Positions 1 to 9,498 of a stretch of 64,000 nucleotides of DNA are shown piece after piece (position 1 is the stretch's first letter; each line of letters opens with the position of its first letter). Location of the stretch: positions 124,001 through 188,000 of the forward strand of contig NZ_MRWQ01000004.1 of NCBI RefSeq assembly GCF_001906925.1, read 5' to 3'. The stretch is from Domibacillus mangrovi (GTDB taxonomy: Bacteria; Bacillota; Bacilli; Bacillales; Domibacillaceae). The position numbers and the translations under genes were made by a program. The notes beneath the pieces were generated by a model that saw only the letters and a program-made list of their open reading frames with translations, ran no database searches and was not told where the DNA came from.

Positions 1-531
1 TACATGTAACAACTGTAGGAAGACGCCGAGTACCGCCCCGTGGATAACCGGCATGCGTACAACACGCTGAAGCGACTGCTTCAACGTCGTTTCTTCTTTG
101 CCCCCAAATGAAGCCGCAAACAGTCCAATCGTGTTCATTAAAAAGGACTGGAACACCATAATAATAACCGCATAATCAAACCCAACGGCTCCGAAGGCAA
201 ACAACACAACCGGTGCGCCATAATTACCACTGTTCATAAAGACGCCGCCAAGAATCATCGCTGCCATTTTGGGCCGAGATGCTTTCATGAAAAAGCCCGT
301 TACGAGTACAACGACAATTAATGATAAGGATAAAGTCAAGCAAAACGCTGTGATGTAAACGTACTCCATCGTTAATTCATTGGCGTAAAATGTCCGGAAC
401 GCAAGAAAAGGCGACATTAAATAAAGAGCGGCCATCGAAATCGATTTAATATCGAATCCAATCCACTTTTGTCCCGCATATCCAGTCAGAAAAATTAAAA
501 AGGCTGGTAAAACAATCATGAATAAATCCAA
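1..531 (-). CDS. AEC-family transporter, N-terminal part (cut by window start)
   Basis: About 177 residues of an auxin-efflux-carrier (AEC/BASS-like) membrane permease; the family is normally about 300 residues and exports organic anions or amino acids. The frame stays open to base 1 and encodes alternating hydrophobic segments, with a PKMAAMILGGVFMNSGNYGAP stretch typical of the AEC core. A TTG start at 531 is chosen because GGAGATG lies 8 bases upstream and the protein then begins MDLFMIVLPAF, as AEC proteins usually do. An ATG at 519 lacks a good ribosome site. Substrate unknown. It is divergent from the diguanylate cyclase at 722. Confidence 0.8.
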   Translation of the reverse strand, partial: MDLFMIVLPAFLIFLTGYAGQKWIGFDIKSISMAALYLMSPFLAFRTFYANELTMEYVYITAFCLTLSLSLIVVVLVTGFFMKASRPKMAAMILGGVFMNSGNYGAPVVLFAFGAVGFDYAVIIMVFQSFLMNTIGLFAASFGGKEETTLKQSLQRVVRMPVIHGAVLGVFLQLLHV

Positions 532-721
532 AATCTGTTCATCTCCATCGCGTGTATCTTACCCTTATCATAACAGAATATCCTCTATGAAAAAGATGGT
601 ATACTACTGGAAAAACAATGTTTCTTCAGTGTTGTCTTTTCGATCTGTCCCGTATTTAAATAGACTAGTTGAAAATAGTGAATGATTCAGTTTTAAGATT
701 TTTTAATTCTTAGAGGAGAGA

Positions 722-2278
722 ATGACCGTGCGCAGACAAAAATTGATGACACTCCCGTTTATCATTAGCATGTTAATTTTACTGTCAGTTATAACGACCG
801 CTACGGCGAGCGGTTATGCTGCATTTAAAGCAAATAAAGAATCTTTAATTTCAAGTTATCTGGAAAGTAATTTGGATTATGCCAAAAAGCTTTCTTCTGA
901 TACGGATGGAATTGTCTCGTTAATGAAGCAAAATGTCGATTCGATCGCTAAAGCACAAGAACAGGGGATTATGACACAAGAGTCTCTTAATCTTTGGATG
1001 CAATCAAATAAAGGTATATTCAACTCAATATTCATTGCAGATAAGAGCCGCACCATTCAACTTTTTAGCTCAGCAACGTCTACTTTAAGTGTTGGTACTG
1101 TATTAACTTCTAACCCTTCACTAGACGCCGTAGCATTAAAAAAACCGCTTATCTCTGAACCATACATTGGAAACAGTGGAAGGGTGCTCGTTTTAGTGTC
1201 TGCTCCTGTTTTTAATGAAGAAGGAGTGTATGAAGGTTTTGTTGGAGGAAGCATCTATCTTCAAGAAGAAAATGTACTAAGCAGGTTGCTACGTGATCAT
1301 TTTCATAAAAACGGCTCCTACGTTTATGTAGTTGATTCCAAGGGAACAATCCTTTTTCATCCAGATCCAAAAAGGGTCAATGTAAATGTATTAAAAAACT
1401 TGGTTGTTCAAAAGGTAATAGCGGGTAAAGAGGGATCTGAGCCAGTAATCAATACACGAGGGCAAAGCTTCCTTGCTGGTTATTCTTACATGGAAAGCAC
1501 TGGATGGGGAATTGTATCTCAAACGCCGAGTGCGATTGTAAACGAACCACTAAAAAGTTTAATTTATCAAATGTTTCTACAATCACTTCCAGCATGTCTT
1601 CTCATTGTCCTGTGCGCAATCGGAGTAGCTGTTTTCATTTCAATTCCGCTTAATAAGCTGGCGAAATTTTCTGAAGAGGCAACATCCCGTGGTTATATTA
1701 AGAATGAACAGATGAAAATGCCAAACATGAAATTAGTCATCTATGAAGTGCGGCAACTTTATCAGCATATTAGCAATCACTTGAATTTTTTATCTGCTGA
1801 AATTGGGCGAGATGGATTAACAGGGTTAGCTAATCGAAGAGCATTTGATATAACTATTCAAGAATGGATGCAAAATAGGCATACTTTCTCTCTGATACTC
1901 ATCGATATTGATAATTTTAAGTGTGTAAATGATACGTATGGGCATGTAGCTGGAGATGAAGTTTTAAAGTCTTTAGCCGATGTGATGTGTAAGATGTCTA
2001 GAGAACAAGATATTTGTTTTCGATATGGCGGAGAAGAGTTTTGTCTATTAGTAGATAGTGAGAAAAGGGAAGTAGCCTATACATCAGCAGAGCAGCTTAG
2101 GAGAGCAGTAGAGAAGATGGAGAATATAACAGGGGAGCCTATTACCATTTCACTAGGGATCTCAACATATGAAAAGGATTACCAGACGCCAGATCAATTA
2201 ATTAAAGAGGCTGATTCAGTGTTATATGAAGCTAAGTCAAAAGGGAAAAACAAAACAATCGTTTACAACCGGTATTGA
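722..2278 (+). CDS. Membrane diguanylate cyclase (Cache sensor + GGDEF)
   Basis: Makes cyclic di-GMP from two GTP. Layout of the 518 residues: TM helix about 10-30, extracytoplasmic Cache-type sensor about 35-275, TM helix about 285-308, then a GGDEF domain to the end. The active-site motif is GGEEF at 436-440, preceded by LTGLANRRAFD at its start. An RxxD product-inhibition site (REQD, 427-430) stands the canonical five residues upstream, so feedback inhibition is expected. ATG 722 lies very close to the GAGGAG ribosome site; GTG 728 in frame has better spacing and may be the true start. The ligand of the sensor cannot be read. Monocistronic by appearance. Confidence 0.9.
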   Translation: MTVRRQKLMTLPFIISMLILLSVITTATASGYAAFKANKESLISSYLESNLDYAKKLSSDTDGIVSLMKQNVDSIAKAQEQGIMTQESLNLWMQSNKGIFNSIFIADKSRTIQLFSSATSTLSVGTVLTSNPSLDAVALKKPLISEPYIGNSGRVLVLVSAPVFNEEGVYEGFVGGSIYLQEENVLSRLLRDHFHKNGSYVYVVDSKGTILFHPDPKRVNVNVLKNLVVQKVIAGKEGSEPVINTRGQSFLAGYSYMESTGWGIVSQTPSAIVNEPLKSLIYQMFLQSLPACLLIVLCAIGVAVFISIPLNKLAKFSEEATSRGYIKNEQMKMPNMKLVIYEVRQLYQHISNHLNFLSAEIGRDGLTGLANRRAFDITIQEWMQNRHTFSLILIDIDNFKCVNDTYGHVAGDEVLKSLADVMCKMSREQDICFRYGGEEFCLLVDSEKREVAYTSAEQLRRAVEKMENITGEPITISLGISTYEKDYQTPDQLIKEADSVLYEAKSKGKNKTIVYNRY

Positions 2279-2369
2279 ACGTCTTTTGCCGGTTGTTTTT
2301 CTATTCAGATGAAAAAGGATGACATGATACGCTATAATGGGGGCATTGACAAAGACTGGAGTGATGTTG

Positions 2370-3131
2370 GTGGATGTCGAACTTGAAGATCATTATGACA
2401 TAATGGACGTCAGTTTGATTGCGGGGAAAATTATGTTAGAAAATGGCGCGGAAACGTACCGAGTAGAAGATACGATGATCCGGATTGCACTAGCATACGG
2501 CATTCGCGAATCACATAGCTTTGTGACACCGACAGGCATTATGTTTTCGGTTGAAACAGACGAGCCGACGAAAACGAAACTGATACGTATTTCGAACCGG
2601 ACGACGGATTTATACAAAGTGAGTGCGGTTAACGCGATTTCGCGGCGAATCAGCGCGGGGGAACTGACGACAGTACAGGCCTACCATGAATTAAAGGCGA
2701 TTCAGAAAGCACCGATGTTTTTTTCCTTTTGGATCCAAATATTAGCGGCAGCGTCGACGAGTGGAAGCTTTGTTATCCTGTTAAAAGGGAGCTTTGATAA
2801 CGTGCTTCCTGCTATGATAGCCGGTGGACTCGCTTATTTTATTGTATTAAAAGTCGCGGACATTGTGCCGACGATGTTTTTCTCGGAATTTATTGCGGCG
2901 CTTGTCAGCGGTGCTGCATCGTATTTTTTTTATCGAATTGGCTTTGGCGGCGATCTTGATCGAATCATCATCGGTGCCCTTATTCCGCTCGTACCGGGCT
3001 TGCTCATTACAAATGCCGTACGCGATTTAATGGCCGGTCATTTTATTTCTGGTTTGGCTAAAGGGGCAGAAGCACTGCTTACGGCGCTCGCGATTGGAAC
3101 AGGCATCGCCGTTATTATGACATTGATTTAA
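2370..3131 (+). CDS. ThrE-type threonine/serine exporter, N-terminal subunit (YjjP-like, DUF1212)
   Basis: Membrane protein of the two-part ThrE family, which exports threonine and serine. The N-terminal region carries the family motif around MLENGAETYRVEDTM, followed by about five hydrophobic helices from residue 115 on. The frame is open from 2337, but GGAG at 2358-2361 sits 8 bases from GTG 2370, giving MDVELEDHYDIMDVS, so that start is preferred; ATG 2364 is an alternative. The gene for the second half (YjjB-like) follows after 12 bases, so the two are cotranscribed and probably form one transporter. Substrate is inferred from the family only. Confidence 0.85.
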   Translation: MDVELEDHYDIMDVSLIAGKIMLENGAETYRVEDTMIRIALAYGIRESHSFVTPTGIMFSVETDEPTKTKLIRISNRTTDLYKVSAVNAISRRISAGELTTVQAYHELKAIQKAPMFFSFWIQILAAASTSGSFVILLKGSFDNVLPAMIAGGLAYFIVLKVADIVPTMFFSEFIAALVSGAASYFFYRIGFGGDLDRIIIGALIPLVPGLLITNAVRDLMAGHFISGLAKGAEALLTALAIGTGIAVIMTLI

Positions 3132-3143
3132 GGAGATGTGCAG

Positions 3144-3587
3144 GTGACAATTTTAACGAATATGTTGTTCAGCTTTCTCGCGGCGGCAAGCTTTGGCATC
3201 ATGTTTAACGTACCAAAAAAATTGCTGGTAAAGTGCGGTACTGTCGGGATGGCCGGTTGGATGGTGTACTATTTTTTATCTGAAAACAGCGTTGATCCGT
3301 TGGCGTCCACGGTTGCGGCCTCATTCACAATCGCTGTCATCGGACATGTATACGCAAGACTATACAAAACACCTGTTATTATCTTCACGATTGCGGGTAT
3401 CATTCCGCTCGTCCCCGGTGGCATTGCTTACCGGGCGATGCGGGCTTTCGTGCAAAATGATTACGACAACGCGATGAGTCTTGCGGCCAAAGCCTTCATG
3501 ATTTCAGGTTCTATCGCCCTCGGCTTAATCTTATCCGATGTATTTTATCAACTGTTGTTACGGAAAAAAGTACCGATTGGGAAGTGA
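3144..3587 (+). CDS. ThrE-type threonine/serine exporter, C-terminal subunit (YjjB-like, DUF3815)
   Basis: About 147 residues with four to five predicted membrane helices and the conserved IPLVPGGIAYRAM loop of the ThrE_2 half. AGGAG at 3131-3135 lies 8 bases before GTG 3144; GTG 3138 is too close. In some bacteria the two halves are one fused ThrE protein; here they are separate adjacent genes. No terminator is obvious directly after it. Confidence 0.85.
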   Translation: MTILTNMLFSFLAAASFGIMFNVPKKLLVKCGTVGMAGWMVYYFLSENSVDPLASTVAASFTIAVIGHVYARLYKTPVIIFTIAGIIPLVPGGIAYRAMRAFVQNDYDNAMSLAAKAFMISGSIALGLILSDVFYQLLLRKKVPIGK

Positions 3588-3706
3588 AACGAATTAGAAC
3601 TACAATTCTTTTGTTCTCGTCGATTCACCGTGGCAAGCTGAGTAAAGTGGTCGGAAGCTAAATAACTCTTAAACGGAATAACGACACTTAAAAGGAGATG
3701 ATCCAG

Positions 3707-4111
3707 ATGAAAAAATCCGTTCGTGTTGTCGGAGCCGTTATCGAAAATGAACAACACCAAATCCTTTGCGCTCTCCGTTCACCAATAATGACACTCCCAA
3801 ACCTATGGGAATTTCCTGGCGGCAAAATTGAAAAAGATGAAACACCAGAACAAAGTTTGCAAAGAGAAATTATGGAAGAACTCGCCTGTACAGTCGAAGT
3901 AGGGGAGAAAATTGAAGAAGTCACACATGAATACGAAGCTGTTATCGTGAACTTGCTTACGTATAAGTGCCGCATTATAGATGGCATGCCAACCGCTGAA
4001 GAACACGCCGAACTCCGCTGGGTGCCAAGAAACGAACTCGACACACTCGCATGGGCCCCTGCGGATATTCCGACGATTGATAAATTGTTAGCGGATCAAA
4101 TCCATAAATAA
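3707..4111 (+). CDS. Nudix hydrolase, MutT-like (d)NTP pyrophosphohydrolase
   Basis: About 134 residues. The Nudix box runs from GGKIEKDETPEQ to REIMEEL at roughly residues 36-58, with all catalytic Glu/Arg positions present; the usual Gly after REIMEEL is Ala. The short protein, beginning KKSVRVVGAVIEN, resembles the MutT group that removes oxidised or non-canonical nucleoside triphosphates. AAAGGAG at 3691-3697 gives better spacing to ATG 3707 than to ATG 3698. The helicase gene at 4162 follows after 50 bases on the same strand with no terminator between, so co-transcription is likely. The true substrate cannot be told from sequence. Confidence 0.85.
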   Translation: MKKSVRVVGAVIENEQHQILCALRSPIMTLPNLWEFPGGKIEKDETPEQSLQREIMEELACTVEVGEKIEEVTHEYEAVIVNLLTYKCRIIDGMPTAEEHAELRWVPRNELDTLAWAPADIPTIDKLLADQIHK

Positions 4112-4161
4112 GTACAGTGAGCATGACAATGAAGAAAAAATGAATAGTTACGGGTGATCAT

Positions 4162-7065
4162 GTGGAGAACTTTATTCAAAATTTAGAAGCATCCTTATAT
4201 AAGGGGTTTGTCGATCAAAATGCTGATAAATCTGGAAGTTATAAGCCTGAGTTATTAGTCAATAACACGAAAAAAAATGAGAACGTTTTAATGTCATTGC
4301 TAGCAGAGCTTGAAAATAGTGAATCTTTTATTTTTTCGGTTGCTTTTATTACTGAAAGTGGACTTGCAACACTTAAGTCTCATTTGCTTGATCTTAAACA
4401 GAAAGGAATTAATGGGCGTATATTGACCTCCACATTTTTAAATTTCAATCAACCTAAAGTATTTAAAGAACTGATGAAAATTACAAATGTAGAAGTGAGA
4501 TTGACAAATTTAGAAGGTTTTCATTCGAAAGGGTACATATTTAATCATAAAACCCACTATTCACTCATTGTTGGGAGTTCTAATCTAACGGCACATGCGC
4601 TAAAAGTAAACTATGAATGGAATGTAAAACTAACATCACATGGAAATGGAGAGATTGTTCATCACTTTAAAAATCAATTTGAACAAGTGTGGGAAGATGC
4701 TCAACCATTGACTGAACAATGGATTGAACATTATGAAAAGACATACACACAGCTTATAGGCAGCAAAATAATGGATCAAGTGATCGAATTGCCTACTCCA
4801 TATCAAACCAATTCTATTGAGCAATCTTTGAAGGTTGTGCCAAACAAAATGCAAGAAGTAGCCTTGAATGAGATTCAAGCTGTTCGAGAAGCGGGGAATA
4901 AAAAAGGGTTGGTCATTTCGGCTACTGGGACGGGTAAAACATACCTATCTGCGTTTGATGTTAGACGATTTGCTCCGAAACGAATGTTATTTATTGTTCA
5001 TCGAGAGCAAATATTGAATAAAGCAAAATCAGATTTTAAAAGAGTTCTTGGTGGGATTGATGAAGAGTTTGGAATTTTATCAGGGACAAATAAACAAACA
5101 GATGCTAAGTATTTATTTGCAACAATTCAAACGATTTCAAAAAAAGAAACATTGAATCAATTCGATCGTGAAGCATTTGACTATATTTTAATTGATGAAG
5201 TTCACAAAGCCGGTGCTGCGTCTTATCTCAAAGTGATTGACTATTTCAACCCACAGTTTTTCATGGGGATGACGGCGACACCAGAACGTACAGATGATTT
5301 TAATATATATGAACTGTTTGACTACAATATTGCGTATGAAATTCGTTTACAAGAAGCGCTCGAAGAAGACATGCTTTGTCCATTCCATTATTTTGGTGTG
5401 ACGGACATTGAATATAATGGAGAGTCCATTGATGACACGACTATATTATCAAAGCTTGTTACGGAAGAGCGTGTAAATCATATTATTGAAAAGGTTCAAT
5501 ACTATGGATTTTCCGGAGAAAAGGTAAAAGGACTAATCTTCTGTAGTCGAAAAGAAGAAGCAGAAAAACTCTCTCTCGTATTAAATGAAAAAGGTCTTTC
5601 CACGGTTGCTTTAACGGGTGACCATTCTCAAGAAGAAAGGGCGCAACGTGTAAATGAATTAGAAAATGGAATACTTGACTATATTTTAACTGTCGATATT
5701 TTCAACGAGGGAATCGATATCCCGAGCATTAATCAAGTAGTCATGTTAAGACAAACTGAGTCAAGCATTATTTTTATTCAACAACTTGGAAGAGGATTAC
5801 GCAAGCATGATTCGAAGGATTTCGTAACCGTTATCGATTTTATCGGCAACTATAAAAACAACTATTTAATTCCGATTGCTCTGTCAGGAGATAAATCGCA
5901 GAACAAAGATAATATACGCCGACGTATAAAGGACACGACTTATATTAAAGGCGTCTCAACAGTGAACTTTGAAGAGATCGCAAAGAAAAAAATCTTTAAA
6001 GCCATTAATGATAGTCAATTAACAACATTGAAAATCTTAAAGGAAGCGTATATTGAATTAAAAAATAAAATGGGTAAAGTCCCTTATTTATATGAATTTG
6101 TAACAAATTATTCGATTGATCCTGTTGTTATTGTAGAAAGATTTTCAAATTACCATCAATTTTTATTGAAAATGAACGAAGCAATTCCTTTGCTAACAGA
6201 CTACGAAAATAAAGTGTTAACAATGCTTTCATTAGAAGTATTAAATGGAAAACGAAAACACGAACTTATTTTGCTAGAGCTGTTACTGAATCAAGAACAA
6301 GTCCCATATGATGCTTACTTAGATCTATTAATCGAATCAAAATGTCGAGTAGACCCCGCCGTGATTACTTCTGTTCAACGCATTTTTGATTTGTCGTTTT
6401 TTACGCAAAACAGCAAGAAAAAATACGGAGATCATCCAATTGTCACTTTGGATGAAAAAAAGAGTTTTGCGTTTAACGAATTCATTCAAGAACGACTAAA
6501 GTTAAGTACACTTTTCAAAAAATTAGTTGAAGATGTTGTTAAAAGTGGAAAAGAGAAAAGTATGTTTTACCAATGTGATCAACCGCTTACGTTGTACGAA
6601 AAGTATTCAAGAAAAGATGTTTGTAAGCTTTTGGATTGGAATAGTGATGAAAGTTCAACCATATATGGCTATAAAATAAAATTCGATACATGCCCAATCT
6701 TTATTACATATCATAAAAGTGATGAAATAGAAGCAAGTGTAAATTATGGCGATGAGTTTATCAATCAAGAAGTGCTTAAATGGTATACAAGAAGTAATAG
6801 AACATTGAATTCAGCAGAAGTTCAACGAATTATTGAGGCGGAAGAAAAGAATATTGATCTTCACATTTTTGTAAAGAAGGATGACGATGAGGGAAGTGAC
6901 TTTTACTATTTAGGTAAGGCAGTACCTGATAAAAACACTGTTCAACAAGCTAAAATGAAAGATAAGAACGGCAAAGAACTTCCAGTTGTTCATATGAACA
7001 TGGTGATGGAACAACCCATTGATTATAAATTATATAAATATATTAAAAGTGAAACAGATAAATAA
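4162..7065 (+). CDS. PLD-domain SF2 helicase with DUF3427
   Basis: A 967-residue nucleic-acid enzyme. Residues about 25-180 are a phospholipase-D-like domain with one HxK motif (HSK, 121-123) followed by GSSNLT, the nuclease-type arrangement. Residues about 225-560 are an SF2 helicase core: Walker A SATGTGKT at 253-260, DEVH box at 345-348, GMTATPER motif III region, and QQLGRGLRKH motif VI. The remaining 400 residues match the DUF3427 type of C-terminal region. GTG 4162 follows a GGGTGATCAT context with a weak ribosome site. The coding sequence looks clearly more AT-rich than neighbours, suggesting transfer. Role unknown; repair or anti-phage defence are inferences from the architecture. Confidence 0.85.
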   Translation: MENFIQNLEASLYKGFVDQNADKSGSYKPELLVNNTKKNENVLMSLLAELENSESFIFSVAFITESGLATLKSHLLDLKQKGINGRILTSTFLNFNQPKVFKELMKITNVEVRLTNLEGFHSKGYIFNHKTHYSLIVGSSNLTAHALKVNYEWNVKLTSHGNGEIVHHFKNQFEQVWEDAQPLTEQWIEHYEKTYTQLIGSKIMDQVIELPTPYQTNSIEQSLKVVPNKMQEVALNEIQAVREAGNKKGLVISATGTGKTYLSAFDVRRFAPKRMLFIVHREQILNKAKSDFKRVLGGIDEEFGILSGTNKQTDAKYLFATIQTISKKETLNQFDREAFDYILIDEVHKAGAASYLKVIDYFNPQFFMGMTATPERTDDFNIYELFDYNIAYEIRLQEALEEDMLCPFHYFGVTDIEYNGESIDDTTILSKLVTEERVNHIIEKVQYYGFSGEKVKGLIFCSRKEEAEKLSLVLNEKGLSTVALTGDHSQEERAQRVNELENGILDYILTVDIFNEGIDIPSINQVVMLRQTESSIIFIQQLGRGLRKHDSKDFVTVIDFIGNYKNNYLIPIALSGDKSQNKDNIRRRIKDTTYIKGVSTVNFEEIAKKKIFKAINDSQLTTLKILKEAYIELKNKMGKVPYLYEFVTNYSIDPVVIVERFSNYHQFLLKMNEAIPLLTDYENKVLTMLSLEVLNGKRKHELILLELLLNQEQVPYDAYLDLLIESKCRVDPAVITSVQRIFDLSFFTQNSKKKYGDHPIVTLDEKKSFAFNEFIQERLKLSTLFKKLVEDVVKSGKEKSMFYQCDQPLTLYEKYSRKDVCKLLDWNSDESSTIYGYKIKFDTCPIFITYHKSDEIEASVNYGDEFINQEVLKWYTRSNRTLNSAEVQRIIEAEEKNIDLHIFVKKDDDEGSDFYYLGKAVPDKNTVQQAKMKDKNGKELPVVHMNMVMEQPIDYKLYKYIKSETDK

Positions 7066-7070
7066 GTTAT

Positions 7071-7101
7071 AAAAAGATCCGATATCATTTCGGATCTTTT
7101 T
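7071..7101 (+). terminator. Rho-independent terminator after the helicase gene
   Basis: AAAAGATCCGA pairs with TCGGATCTTTT around a 7-8 base loop, ending in a T run, five bases after the helicase stop codon. Confidence 0.85.
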
Positions 7102-7139
7102 GTATTGTTATAACTTGCTGAGTCTCGAAGAAAACAATC

Positions 7140-7153
7140 AAGTTTCACTTTAT
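7140..7153 (+). repeat. Possible solo right end of the dispersed intergenic repeat
   Basis: The sequence AAGTTTCACTTTAT equals the terminal 14 bases of the large intergenic repeat found elsewhere in the window, but no other part of the repeat is visible upstream. It could be a remnant left by deletion, or chance in an AT-rich gap. Confidence 0.4.
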
Positions 7154-7339
7154 TATTAGTAACCTCAAAAAAATTTTTCAAGAAACAAAGCAAGTCTTAT
7201 TGACATTAAGCATACATAACGTGGAAAAAAAGAAAACAAAACTTAAAAAAGTATCCATAAAACAACGCTTTACTTTTAGATGAAAATCTTATACTATTTC
7301 TAAAGTATATTAATTCAATAAGAAATGGAGGTTTTAGGT

Positions 7340-8596
7340 GTGGAACAACATGCGATTCCATCATCAGGTAACGCACCTTATGCACGGACGACCGTTGTTA
7401 CGGAACTGAGTCCGATGCAAAAACCGTTTGTCACAGTAGGAATTTTAATAGCAATTATTTTATTTATTACAATCATTGGTACAACGAACTGGACACAAGG
7501 TGTTTTGTATATTATTGGTTTAGCACTTGGCATGACGCTTTTATATGCCAGATTCGGCTTTACTTCTGCTTTTCGCCGGCTCATGTCGGTGGGAAATGTG
7601 CAAGGACTGAGGGCGCATATGCTGATGCTCGCTATAGCGACTACCTTATTTGCTATTATTTTGAGCACAGGCTTTAGCTTTACAGGTGTAACACCGGCTG
7701 GTTATGTATCCCCCGTTGGCGTGAGTTTGATCGTCGGTTCCTTTATCTTTGGAATTGGCATGCAGCTTGGAAATGGGTGTGCGTCTGGTACATTATATTC
7801 GGTTGGCGGCGGTTCATCTTCAATGATTTTGACGTTGCTCGCTTTTATTGGAGGGTCTCTTCTCGGCGCGTATCACTTCACATTTTGGATGGAGAACATG
7901 CCGGCCTTTCCGCCGATTTCACTTGCGGAATCAACAGGACTTGGCTATTTCGGTGCTTGGATCGTGCAGATGGTACTGTTCGCGCTGATTTACTTGCTTA
8001 CAATCCAGATTGCGAAAAAGAAAAACCCGCCGATGATGAAGCCGCTCCCCACAACAATGGGATGGAAAAAAGTCATCCGTGGTTCATGGCCGCTTCTTGC
8101 CGCAGCGATCGTGCTGGCATTGTTAAATGCTCTCACATTAACCGTTCGCGGGAATCCGTGGGGGATCACATCTGCATTCGCACTTTGGGGTGGAAAAGCC
8201 TTGATGGCAGCAGGTGTTGACGTTTCAACATGGGGTTATTTTGCCGGTGACACTGGTGCCGCCCTCACGCAGACCGTTTTGGCAGATTCCACAAGTGTCA
8301 TGAACTTTGGTATTATACTTGGCGCATTTATTTCAGCCTCGCTCCAGGGCACATTTAAACCGGGGAAAATTAAACCTGGCGTAGCCGGCGCCGCGATTGT
8401 TGGCGGACTTATGATGGGTTACGGTGCTCGTCTTGCATTTGGATGCAACATTGGTGCGTATTTTGGCGGTATCGCTTCATTCAGTCTGCATGGTTGGGTA
8501 TGGATGATTATGGCGATGCTTGGTACATCGCTTGCCTTGTTTATCCGTCCACTATTCGGTTTGAAAAATCCGAAGTCGACAGATTCAATTTGTTAA
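7340..8596 (+). CDS. YeeE/YedE-family membrane transporter (sulfur compound uptake)
   Basis: About 418 residues with roughly ten hydrophobic helices arranged as two similar halves. Each half carries a conserved Gly-rich cysteine motif: GNGCASGT with Cys about 147, and GCNIGAYFGG with Cys about 369. In the thiosulfate transporter TsuA (YeeE) such cysteines guide the substrate, so uptake of thiosulfate or a related sulfur species is inferred. GGAGG at 7327-7331 is 8 bases before GTG 7340 (MEQHAIPSSG); the upstream ATG 7325 overlaps that site and is unlikely. A strong terminator follows, so the gene is monocistronic. Confidence 0.85.
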   Translation: MEQHAIPSSGNAPYARTTVVTELSPMQKPFVTVGILIAIILFITIIGTTNWTQGVLYIIGLALGMTLLYARFGFTSAFRRLMSVGNVQGLRAHMLMLAIATTLFAIILSTGFSFTGVTPAGYVSPVGVSLIVGSFIFGIGMQLGNGCASGTLYSVGGGSSSMILTLLAFIGGSLLGAYHFTFWMENMPAFPPISLAESTGLGYFGAWIVQMVLFALIYLLTIQIAKKKNPPMMKPLPTTMGWKKVIRGSWPLLAAAIVLALLNALTLTVRGNPWGITSAFALWGGKALMAAGVDVSTWGYFAGDTGAALTQTVLADSTSVMNFGIILGAFISASLQGTFKPGKIKPGVAGAAIVGGLMMGYGARLAFGCNIGAYFGGIASFSLHGWVWMIMAMLGTSLALFIRPLFGLKNPKSTDSIC

Positions 8597-8631
8597 AAGA
8601 AAAGTGCTGTCTTATGAGCCCTTGTAAATGA

Positions 8632-8671
8632 AGAAAAACCGACAAGAAATGTTACTTCTTGTCGGTTTTTC
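8632..8671 (+). terminator. Rho-independent terminator after the YeeE/YedE gene
   Basis: GAAAAACCGACAAGAA pairs with TTCTTGTCGGTTTTTC, a long near-perfect stem followed by T residues. Confidence 0.9.
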
Positions 8672-8735
8672 TTTTTTGAGAAATGTCAATGTCTCCATGT
8701 CATCATCGCCAATACACCCGCTCATGTGAGAACTG

Positions 8736-8822
8736 TTTATCCCGCATTAACGGGCAGTAGGACCCTTGCTTCAAGACTTCGAAAAGACAAGAAGAGTAAG
8801 CGGGGATGAAGTTTCACTTTAT
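8736..8822 (+). repeat. Dispersed intergenic repeat, copy R1 (short, internally deleted)
   Basis: About 87 bp. It has the typical left end (TTTATCCCGCATTAACGGGC), the first hairpin arm, and then jumps from AAGCGGGG straight to ATGAAGTTTCACTTTAT, the standard right end. The whole middle present in copies R3 and R6 is missing. It lies between two convergent genes. Confidence 0.85.
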
Positions 8823-8867
8823 CGTATATAGGGTAAATTCCCCGCCATTTGGTTCAGACGAGGAATT

Positions 8868-9158
8868 TTATACTGATTTTGACCAGCTGTGTTCTTTCCA
8901 CTGTTGCCCGGTCATTCCATATTCAATGCCCGCAATTTCATTGGACATTTCTTCAAAATGAACAGTTAGCCATTTTTGGTTGTGGGCGAGCCTGTAGTAT
9001 CCTTTATTTGAAAAGGTGACAGAGCTTGGGGCATAAAGAATATAATCCAAGTTCGTGAATTCTTCTTCGATTACATGAATGCCATCGGCTTTCATGGCCA
9101 TTTGAGGATTTTCCTGAAAGCACTGTTTCATCTCAATGAAATTAGAAAATTTTACCAC
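8868..9158 (-). CDS. Hypothetical protein, about 96 residues
   Basis: Not recognised. The protein is soluble-looking, without signal peptide, membrane helix or cysteine cluster, and ends EHSWSKSV. A GAGAGG motif precedes the frame; the GTG at 9170 overlaps it, so GTG 9158 (MVKFSNFIEM) is chosen, though Met at the later MKQCF position is also possible. It stands alone between repeat copy R1 and a 340-base gap. Base composition and the ribosome site make a real gene likely, but no function can be offered. Confidence 0.6.
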   Translation of the reverse strand: MVKFSNFIEMKQCFQENPQMAMKADGIHVIEEEFTNLDYILYAPSSVTFSNKGYYRLAHNQKWLTVHFEEMSNEIAGIEYGMTGQQWKEHSWSKSV

Positions 9159-9498
9159 GAAAATAAACACCTCTCTTTCTCCAATCTGTATATCATCTAT
9201 TCTTGTCCATTATTCTGACCATCTTTTTATTAATTATGCATATATTTGCCTTTATGATAAAAATTAATACTTAGTTAACAAAATTCAACTAGATTTTTGT
9301 CCTGTTTTTTTGAGATAATTGTGACAATAGAACTATATTTTAATGTTGTGCTACCAATCTTGTTACGCTAACATAATCGGAGCCTTTCATTATAAATAAA
9401 ATTAAATAGTGCGGGGGGATTTTTTATTTTGTGAGGTTTCGAATTTTGAGAAATAACTGCATGAAACGGGTGGAGAAAGTTGAAAAGGAGTGGGCACA
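9159..9498. other. Gene-free AT-rich interval before the chemoreceptor
   Basis: Holds the divergent upstream regions of the 8868 gene and the chemoreceptor gene. No convincing sigma-A or sigma-D promoter, riboswitch or hairpin was found by eye; a run of Gs at 9412-9417 followed by Ts is the only odd feature. Confidence 0.5.
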
